From: Rhodospirillaceae bacterium | GTDB lineage: Bacteria; Pseudomonadota; Alphaproteobacteria; UBA8366 | DNA length: 64,000 nt | Reading direction: 5' to 3' | NCBI GenBank assembly: GCA_002724395.1 | Contig: PBOR01000037.1 | Location: 12,261 to 76,260, forward strand | Shown: positions 1 through 6,257 of the stretch, in pieces | How positions within the stretch are numbered: the first letter of the stretch is position 1 | Layout of the letters: each line of letters opens with the position of its first letter | The notes under the pieces: model-generated | The model's database searches: none | Seen by the model: the letters and a program-made list of their open reading frames with translations, nothing else | What the model was told of the DNA's origin: nothing | Translations under genes and position numbers: made by a program

Positions 1-1
1 A

Positions 2-286
2 GGAACCATCGAAGTCATCACCGGAGCAGTCGAAAAATCAACTTCCAACGATATGATCTCTATTCTCGTTGAAAAATCAGTACGATCCAATCCATCCCAG
101 GCCAAGGCGATTGGACAAGCGGCTCTTCAAGCAAACCCCGGAGCTCTATCGGTCATAACAGACAGCATACTGACTGCCATGCCCGAAGCCGCAGGTTCTA
201 TTTCCCAATGGTTGGTGATCGATGGCGAAGATGGAAAAGATATTAAAAATGATCCACCTTCAGAGTACATTCCTATAGTCGATTAA
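2..286 (+). CDS. C-terminal part of an alanine-rich repeat protein, truncated by window edge
   Basis: The frame is open from base 2 with no stop, so the track start at 53 is probably an internal methionine and the gene begins before the window. About 94 residues are visible. They contain three to four degenerate repeats of roughly 16 residues with a Pro-x-x-Ala core (for example SNPSQAKAIGQAAL and ANPGALSVITDSIL), then an acidic tail ending in IPIVD. Short repeats of this kind occur in uncharacterised alphaproteobacterial proteins; I do not recognise a family or function. The gene converges on the tRNA-Ser gene that follows. Confidence 0.6.
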   Translation, partial: GTIEVITGAVEKSTSNDMISILVEKSVRSNPSQAKAIGQAALQANPGALSVITDSILTAMPEAAGSISQWLVIDGEDGKDIKNDPPSEYIPIVD

Positions 287-296
287 AGTACTTCCG

Positions 297-315
297 CCTC
301 CCATAGCGGAGGTTT
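297..315 (+). terminator. Possible weak terminator hairpin
   Basis: CCTCC and GGAGG arms with a six-base loop lie ten bases after the stop codon of the partial gene and are followed by only TTTG. An alternative pairing (CCGC/GCGG) competes. The position between convergent genes suits a terminator, but the stem is short. Confidence 0.3.
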
Positions 316-365
316 GACAACGAAGTTCAGATAGTCCGTTTTATCATTTAATGTTATACACTTAG

Positions 366-453
<88 letters not shown>

Positions 454-755
454 TTTGTTCGAAAAAGAAATTTAGGATAACCTGACCTTAAGTTTAAATT
501 TGTTTCTGCAGAGCGTTACCCAATCTAAGGCTATTTGCGACCCTGATACTATTTAGGATGCGTTGTCGTCTATTACAAAGTTAGCCGGACGAAATAGTAA
601 TAACTTCCTCAATTATAGTAACCTTTAATTTATGAGTGCTTTTGAATTTTTGGATGGTATTTTGAGATAATTGAGGTTAGACAATCTTTACAACGTAATA
701 GATGGTTCTGGTAACTCGCGGTTTCGGTTAGCAGAAAGAACATGGAGTGGAGCTA
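454..755. other. Intergenic region upstream of the multiheme cluster
   Basis: About 300 bases of AT-rich sequence between the divergent tRNA-Ser gene and the first cytochrome gene. It must hold the promoter(s) for the cytochrome gene and for the tRNA. I found no convincing FNR/CRP palindrome (TTGAT-N4-ATCAA or TGTGA-N6-TCACA) and no clear -35/-10 pair. The 60-codon ORF at 671-853 in the track has no recognisable features and runs into the cytochrome gene in another frame, so I do not call it. Confidence 0.5.
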
Positions 756-1706
756 ATGCGTTTTTTCTTAGAGATTGGAAAAGTCGTTGGGTCGCGTGTC
801 TGGCTGCTGGCATTAATGATCTTAATAGTTGCAGGTGCTTTCAATATTCATAGTGCTCAGGCTGGGCCTAATAATGTTGGCGCTAAAAAATGCAAGGAGT
901 GTCATAAGGCTGAGCATGGTGTTTGGAAAGGCACTAAGCATTTTAAGTCCTACCGCAAAGTTCACAAGAATAAAAAAGCCAAAAAAATCGTGAAAGCTGT
1001 TGGTGGCAAGCGGATGAAAAAAACAGCGCTTTGCAAGACATGTCACTACACAACGGACAAAAAGGATCGGCCGAAATCTGGCCCGAGTTGCGAAAGTTGC
1101 CATGGTGCTGCAAAAAATTGGATCAATATTCATAACGATTACGGTAAGGGTAAAACCCGTGAAACTGAAGATGCGGCGCATAAGGCTGCCCGTAAGAAAA
1201 ATGCCACAGCAGCTGGCATGATTTGGCCCTCTGAGACCTTTGACGTAGCTATGAATTGTAACGGCTGCCATGGCCTTGGAAACGTTCCAAACGGAGGTGA
1301 CATAGCAAAAATGCTTGATTCTGGTCACCCGCTTAATGCCGGCTTTGAACTTGTGAAATACAGTCAGGGCTCAGTTAGGCATCGCTTCTATCCGCCAAAA
1401 GTCACTGAGAATCAGAAGATGACTAAAGCACAAATGTCTGCGATGTTCGTAGCTGGTCAAGCAGCTTCTCTGGTTGCCGCGACAAAGGCGATCAAGAAAA
1501 GCAAGCATGCGAAGTTCGTTGCCGCTCAGAAAGAACGTATAGCATTGGCGAAGAAAGTCTTGGCTGCGGTAAAGGGTTCAGTGCCGGCAGCGGGTAAGGT
1601 CCTGTCTTCACCAACTGCAGCAAATGGACGTGCCTTATCGAAGGCTGTAGCGGGCAAAGATTTGACCGGTGCTGTTGGGAAATGGTTGCCGACAAGCTTT
1701 AAATAA
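756..1706 (+). CDS. Tetraheme c-type cytochrome, cytochrome c554-like
   Basis: Secreted cytochrome of 316 residues. The signal peptide ends near SAQA/GPNN. Four CxxCH haem sites follow at about Cys46 (CKECH), Cys93 (CKTCH), Cys112 (CESCH) and Cys168 (CNGCH). The haem half is lysine-rich and resembles the cytochrome c554/c' family, which shuttles electrons in the periplasm. The C-terminal third lacks haem sites and is Ala/Lys-rich, probably helical. I prefer the ATG at 756, eight bases after a GGAG, over the in-frame GTG at 747. It is the first gene of the multiheme cluster but is separated from the next by about 160 bases with a large hairpin, so it may be expressed at a different level. The partner is unknown; the high positive charge suggests docking to an acidic protein. 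Confidence 0.85.
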   Translation: MRFFLEIGKVVGSRVWLLALMILIVAGAFNIHSAQAGPNNVGAKKCKECHKAEHGVWKGTKHFKSYRKVHKNKKAKKIVKAVGGKRMKKTALCKTCHYTTDKKDRPKSGPSCESCHGAAKNWINIHNDYGKGKTRETEDAAHKAARKKNATAAGMIWPSETFDVAMNCNGCHGLGNVPNGGDIAKMLDSGHPLNAGFELVKYSQGSVRHRFYPPKVTENQKMTKAQMSAMFVAGQAASLVAATKAIKKSKHAKFVAAQKERIALAKKVLAAVKGSVPAAGKVLSSPTAANGRALSKAVAGKDLTGAVGKWLPTSFK

Positions 1707-1720
1707 CTCAGGAAATAGTG

Positions 1721-1763
1721 CCGGCAGAAAAAATCGTGTGCTGACAACGAGTTTTTCTGCCGG
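1721..1763. repeat. 12-bp perfect inverted repeat after the tetraheme cytochrome gene
   Basis: CCGGCAGAAAAA and TTTTTCTGCCGG form a perfect 12-base-pair stem with a 19-base loop, starting 14 bases after the cytochrome stop codon. No T-run follows on the plus strand, so it is not a textbook terminator. In RNA it would make a stable hairpin that could protect the upstream transcript or attenuate readthrough into the ferredoxin gene. Confidence 0.7.
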
Positions 1764-1818
1764 TTCGTTAATCTAGATTGCTAATCGTTTTAGGTTCTGT
1801 CAGCCAATAATAAAAAAA

Positions 1819-1848
1819 AGCTTCTAAGATAATTAAGAGCTTCTAAGA
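1819..1848. repeat. Direct repeat AGCTTCTAAGA upstream of the CRP-ferredoxin gene
   Basis: Two exact copies of AGCTTCTAAGA start at 1819 and 1838, 19 bases apart, 17 bases before the ATG at 1865. Two same-face copies of an 11-base word can be a tandem operator, but a chance or processing-related repeat is equally possible. Confidence 0.4.
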
Positions 1849-1864
1849 CATGGGGTCACTTTAA

Positions 1865-3532
1865 ATGAGCGCTATTCCCGCCGGTCCGACTATCGCGCGC
1901 CCACAGCGATGGGATTCTCCATTTGATTCTGAAATGACCGACGAAATGGTTGAAGGGCTTCTTGAAGTCAAGGAAATTGCCGGCATACAAGCCGATAAAT
2001 TTCCGGCGAGGATTCCGCTCGAGGGTATCCTAAAGAATGACACGCGCATTATTAAGTATGAATCTGGCGATATTATAGTTCGTCAAGGCGATTACGGGAA
2101 CTCAGCTTTTTTAGTTCTAGATGGTGATCTGCGTGTAGTTGTTTCTCCCGGATTGCCGGAGGACATAATAGGTCGCAGCGATGAAACGCAGCGTACTTTC
2201 TTTAATTCTTTATCCCAGCTATGGACTAATAGTTGGTTTCCAGAAGTTCGCGATGATTTTTCGGCATCTAAGACAGGGCTCAGACATAGCGAGGACAAGA
2301 CAGATGCGGTTCGTGGCGTCTTTTTACAGGATGTTCCCGCTGTCCTCGATCAACATAAAACGGTTGTTTTATCTGAGGGAGCTTTGTTTGGAGAGCTTGC
2401 GGCTCTTGGGCGAGTTCCTCGTACGGCTAGTATTTTTGCTGAGGGCGAAGCCACGCTGCTGGAAATTCGATGGCAGGGCCTTAGGGAGCTGCGGAATTAT
2501 GATGAAGGATGGCGCCGAATCATAAATCAACGGTATAGAGAAACGGCGCTGCGTACGCATCTTAATGAAACACCAATGTTTAAAGGTCTCAGCGATGAAG
2601 TAATGAAAAAAATTGCTGATCAATGCTTATTTGAGACCTATGGCAGTTTTGAATGGCATACGTCCTTTAAGCAGGCTCGCAACAGAGGCATTGATAAAGA
2701 ACCCATTATTGCTCGCGAGCGAGAATATCCAGATGGGCTATTGTTAATTCGAGCCGGATTTGCGCGCGAATCAATCAAACATGGCAACAGCCGCCGCACG
2801 GTAACCTATTTAGGGGCGGGGGATCATTATGGATTGGAAGAATTATATGCTGCGTGGAAAAATCCAGATGATGCAGATGGTGCACTCAAATCATCGCTGA
2901 CCTCCCTAGGGTATGTGGATGCCATTCGCGTACCTGCGACTGTCCTCGAAGAATTTATTTTCCCAAATATGTCTCCACCGGAAAGTCGAATTGAGAAGGT
3001 GCGATCTCGTTCGATTGATCAGGATTCCCTGTTAGAGTGGGCCGTCGAAGAGCGTTTTATCAATGCTCGGAAAGCTATGGTCATCGATATGGACAAGTGC
3101 GTGCGATGCGATGATTGCGTTCGCGCGTGTGCGTCAACCCATGGAGGGAACCCGAGGTTCCGACGTCATGGTAAAACCCATGATCATTGGATGGTAGCAA
3201 ACGCTTGCATGCACTGTGTTGATCCTGTTTGCATGATTGGTTGCCCAACAGGCGCAATTCATCGGTCTCTCAGCGGTGGTAGGGTCATCATCAACGATAA
3301 AACATGTATTGGCTGCGGTACTTGTGCGAATTCCTGCCCCTATAATAATATTTCAATGGTCAATATTGCAGATAGTGATGGCACGCGAATTGTTGATGAA
3401 GCAACTCACAAGCCAATTATGAAAGCAACTAAGTGTGATCTTTGTACAGGGCAGCTTGGTGGGCCCGCTTGCGTACGTGCTTGTCCTAATGGTGCTTTGA
3501 AAAGAGTGAGTTTCAATGAATTCGATGCCTAA
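1865..3532 (+). CDS. Fusion of tandem cyclic-nucleotide-binding domains with a four-cluster [4Fe-4S] ferredoxin
   Basis: A 555-residue cytoplasmic protein with no signal peptide or membrane segment. Residues about 55-215 form a CRP-like cyclic-nucleotide-binding domain; its phosphate-binding cassette FGELAALGRVPRTAS matches the consensus FGE-x-A-(x)n-PR-T/S-A, so nucleotide binding is credible. A second, more divergent domain spans about 235-375. Residues 405-550 are a ferredoxin module of the DmsB/NrfC type with four cysteine groups (CVRCDDCVRAC, CMHCVDPVCMIGC, CIGCGTCANSC, CDLC-x6-C-x3-C). No helix-turn-helix is seen, so it is not a transcription factor. It overlaps the next gene by 17 bases, so the two are probably translationally coupled. 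I infer an electron-transfer subunit gated by a cyclic nucleotide. Confidence 0.85.
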   Translation: MSAIPAGPTIARPQRWDSPFDSEMTDEMVEGLLEVKEIAGIQADKFPARIPLEGILKNDTRIIKYESGDIIVRQGDYGNSAFLVLDGDLRVVVSPGLPEDIIGRSDETQRTFFNSLSQLWTNSWFPEVRDDFSASKTGLRHSEDKTDAVRGVFLQDVPAVLDQHKTVVLSEGALFGELAALGRVPRTASIFAEGEATLLEIRWQGLRELRNYDEGWRRIINQRYRETALRTHLNETPMFKGLSDEVMKKIADQCLFETYGSFEWHTSFKQARNRGIDKEPIIAREREYPDGLLLIRAGFARESIKHGNSRRTVTYLGAGDHYGLEELYAAWKNPDDADGALKSSLTSLGYVDAIRVPATVLEEFIFPNMSPPESRIEKVRSRSIDQDSLLEWAVEERFINARKAMVIDMDKCVRCDDCVRACASTHGGNPRFRRHGKTHDHWMVANACMHCVDPVCMIGCPTGAIHRSLSGGRVIINDKTCIGCGTCANSCPYNNISMVNIADSDGTRIVDEATHKPIMKATKCDLCTGQLGGPACVRACPNGALKRVSFNEFDA

Positions 3533-4397
3533 TCCGGACATAAAGCCTGCGAATAGTTCCGATTCAAGCGTGTGGCAAAAGCTCAGTCAGCCTTCTCGCG
3601 ACTTAATTTTATTTACAGTAATCGCTGTGTCGGGGATTTTTGGACTTTTTTTATTGCTTGACGGGTATGAGAAAAGTTTAGTTCGAACCGATACGCTCAC
3701 GGGATATATTCTCTTTTCGCTGTTTATCTTTTTAGGCGCACTAAACTCACGTAAAAAATTATCGATGATCCCGTTGGGTCGAGCGAGCTTATGGCTTTCA
3801 GCACACGTTGTTTTTGGCGTTGCTGCAGTCGGATTATTCTGGCTTCATACCGGAACGATTTGGCCGCTCGGACTTTATGAACAGTTACTGACCGCAATAT
3901 TTTATTTGGTGGCAATCAGCGGTGTGGTTGGGTTCCTGCTCTATCGCATAGGTGCTGGGCAACTGACGCAAACAGGCGTGGAGGTTATCTACGAACGTAT
4001 ACCGGGTGAATTATACGAAATTCGGGAAAAGTCGGAAAAAATCGTATTGGAGTGCACTGAGGAGACTGGCAGCGATACGCTCGCGAAACATTACGAAGAT
4101 ACTTTGAGTTGGTTCTTCCGTAAGCCTCGGTTTTACTGGCAAAATATTTTCGGTTTACAAAGTGCAGATCACTGGATGCGTTTTCACGCAGGGTCTGTAG
4201 CTCGGTATCTTGATGAGAAAGAGACAGCCCATTTTGATGAGCTGATGACGTTGATGCGTGTTAAACGCAAGATTGATCACCACTACGCCGCGCAGGATTT
4301 AATGAAAAAGTGGCTTTTGGTGCATTTACCATTGTCGATAGCGTTACTTGTTTTGGCTGTTTGGCATTGGTTCTTGATTGAGGTTTACGCGATATGA
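3516..4397 (+). CDS. Di-heme b-type integral membrane cytochrome
   Basis: A 293-residue protein with about five hydrophobic segments: about 29-48, 62-76, 92-111, 122-144 and 268-288. Two helices each carry a His-x13-His pair (His97/His111 and His270/His284). This is the spacing by which cytochrome b proteins ligate two stacked haems across the membrane. A soluble loop of about 120 residues lies between the fourth and fifth segments. The gene overlaps both neighbours (the ferredoxin fusion upstream and, by ATGA, the decaheme downstream). It probably passes electrons between the cytoplasmic FeS protein and periplasmic c-haems, possibly coupled to quinone. I do not recognise a named family, and the haem count is inferred from histidine spacing only. 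Confidence 0.75.
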   Translation: MNSMPNPDIKPANSSDSSVWQKLSQPSRDLILFTVIAVSGIFGLFLLLDGYEKSLVRTDTLTGYILFSLFIFLGALNSRKKLSMIPLGRASLWLSAHVVFGVAAVGLFWLHTGTIWPLGLYEQLLTAIFYLVAISGVVGFLLYRIGAGQLTQTGVEVIYERIPGELYEIREKSEKIVLECTEETGSDTLAKHYEDTLSWFFRKPRFYWQNIFGLQSADHWMRFHAGSVARYLDEKETAHFDELMTLMRVKRKIDHHYAAQDLMKKWLLVHLPLSIALLVLAVWHWFLIEVYAI

Positions 4398-6232
4398 TCC
4401 TTGATCAAGACAAATTTAAGCAGGAAAACAGCGCCTATGAACGGCCGAACTTTCCCTTTCGCTGTGGTCGTGCCCTGAAGTGGGGCAAACCTTGTGCCCA
4501 TGGTCCAAACAATGACGGCACGTGCGGTGGCGTTTCGGAATGTCGTCCTTTTAACGACAATGGTCGTTGGCTCTGTCGAAAGACTGGCGGTTCTTGCGGT
4601 GATGGTCCGTTACCAACGGGTGAATGTTCGCAGCGACAACTTCCATGTCAGCCTTCAAGAACCATCCGCGGCATTCGTATGCGTCTGGCGTTCACATTTA
4701 TGGCAGCTATGGTGGCCTTAATCGCCGCATTTGGATTTGGCGGCGGAGGAGGAGACGAGGGTGGAGTTTTTCTAAGTCCAGGACCAATATCGGGTATTCA
4801 TCAAAACTTTACCGCTGATGCTGGGTGTGAATCGTGCCACAAGCCACATAACAAAAGTGCTGGCGGCGTTATAGCTGCAGCATTTTCGAAGTCTGGTCCG
4901 TCTGAGTCTTGCACCGACTGCCATGGGTTTGCTGGTTCGGCGACTGCAGCGCATAATGCTTCTTTTGCTGCTGGGTCGACTGCTGCTGGGTCGCCTCACT
5001 TGCTTAAAACTCAATGCAGTATGTGCCATACGGAGCACAAGGGTGTTGACGGAAAAATAACTAAGATGACAGACGAGCAGTGCCACGCTTGTCACAAGGT
5101 AAAGTTCGACTCCTTCACAAATGGACATCCGGCGTTTTCGGCAAACTTCCCAAGTCGCCAACGTGCTAAAATTGCGTTTAGCCATACGACGCATTTGGAA
5201 AAACACTTTGTTGATCCGCGGAACAAGGAGAATGCGCCGAAAGAGCGGTGTGTTAGCTGTCATAATGTAAGCAAAGCAGCGCAGGTCGTGCCTGTTAAAT
5301 CCTATAAAGAAATGTGTTCCAGTTGCCATGATGATGCGATTAAGGAAAGTTCTATGGTGTTTTTCCGCTTGCCGGAGTTCACCGACGATCCATTTGCTGG
5401 CAGTAAAACGACGCCAAGTATGGCTGAGGCGAAGAAGGAATTCGAAAGTGTATCCACGGAGCCGTTAACGTCGATTACCGCGCATTTGTTAAAGGTTGAA
5501 GCGGACGATCCCGAAGGCTACTCGGAGGCTGCTGGACAATTGCTCCGCGATATGGAGGAAACAGGCGTTGAAGCCTTCGCTCCTCTTTTGGAAGAGGCCG
5601 GCGGTAATCCAGTTTCTATGCTGCACGGGATGCCAGCAGAATTGACGAAGGCACTTACTAGCGCGTGGGCGGCCAATAAAGAGTATGAGCCGATAGGCTC
5701 TGAGGCGACCGGTGGCTGGTTTGCCACAGAATTGACGATTGGCTATAAGCCATCAGGTCATGGAGACCAGGTCGTTAAGGCGTGGTTAGATTTTGCGGCG
5801 AAACATGGGGCCGAATCACCGTTGGCTGAGTTGATGGATCCATCTGAAGGACCAGGCGCTTGCATCAAGTGTCACGCTGTCAGCCAAGTAGCTAAACAAG
5901 CGAAGGATGAGAAAGCACTGAAAATAGAGTGGGGTGCGGTGGATCGTTCGAAATCGCCCTTCTTTGCCTATAACCATGAACCCCATTTGAATTTTTTAAA
6001 AGTTGGTGCATATTGCGAAACGTGCCATAAAGTTGACCCGGGAGCAGATATTTCCAAGGCTTTCAAGCAATTTGATCCACTGATTGCTTCGAGCAGCTTT
6101 AAACCTATCAAGAAAGAAACTTGTGCGGAGTGTCATGGGCGTGGTGCTGTCGCACAAAATTGTTTAGAATGTCATAAGTATCATAATGAACCTGCAATCA
6201 ATAAGTCTCTGGGTCCGTTGGCCACAAAATAG
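4394..6232 (+). CDS. Membrane-anchored decaheme c-type cytochrome with cysteine-rich cytoplasmic head
   Basis: A 612-residue protein. Residues 1-88 contain eight cysteines (24, 34, 44, 50, 61, 68, 78, 85) in a Gly/Pro-rich stretch. An arginine-rich patch then precedes one membrane helix at about 97-115, so by the positive-inside rule the N-terminus is cytoplasmic and the rest periplasmic. The periplasmic part has ten CxxCH sites: six clustered at about 145-315, a haem-free helical insert of about 170 residues, then four more near the C-terminus (CIKCH, CETCH, CAECH, CLECH). Spacing in the first cluster resembles cytochrome c3/c7 folds. It is coupled by ATGA to the b-type gene. The cysteines of the head could hold FeS or zinc, giving a single chain that crosses the membrane; this is inference. 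Confidence 0.85.
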   Translation: MILDQDKFKQENSAYERPNFPFRCGRALKWGKPCAHGPNNDGTCGGVSECRPFNDNGRWLCRKTGGSCGDGPLPTGECSQRQLPCQPSRTIRGIRMRLAFTFMAAMVALIAAFGFGGGGGDEGGVFLSPGPISGIHQNFTADAGCESCHKPHNKSAGGVIAAAFSKSGPSESCTDCHGFAGSATAAHNASFAAGSTAAGSPHLLKTQCSMCHTEHKGVDGKITKMTDEQCHACHKVKFDSFTNGHPAFSANFPSRQRAKIAFSHTTHLEKHFVDPRNKENAPKERCVSCHNVSKAAQVVPVKSYKEMCSSCHDDAIKESSMVFFRLPEFTDDPFAGSKTTPSMAEAKKEFESVSTEPLTSITAHLLKVEADDPEGYSEAAGQLLRDMEETGVEAFAPLLEEAGGNPVSMLHGMPAELTKALTSAWAANKEYEPIGSEATGGWFATELTIGYKPSGHGDQVVKAWLDFAAKHGAESPLAELMDPSEGPGACIKCHAVSQVAKQAKDEKALKIEWGAVDRSKSPFFAYNHEPHLNFLKVGAYCETCHKVDPGADISKAFKQFDPLIASSSFKPIKKETCAECHGRGAVAQNCLECHKYHNEPAINKSLGPLATK

Positions 6233-6257
6233 AATAACTGGAAAAAGTGACGAAGAA

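Noticed and set aside
454-755. Possible FNR/CRP site before the cytochrome cluster
   Set aside because: Only half-site-like TTGAG words are present; no palindrome close to the consensus.
671-853. 60-codon ORF before and into the tetraheme cytochrome gene
   Set aside because: No ribosome binding site or recognisable domain; overlaps the signal peptide region of the cytochrome in another frame.
756-1706. Tetraheme protein as cytochrome c554 of a hydroxylamine oxidation system
   Set aside because: The c554 similarity is at family level and no hydroxylamine oxidoreductase gene is in the window; gdhA nearby is not evidence for it.
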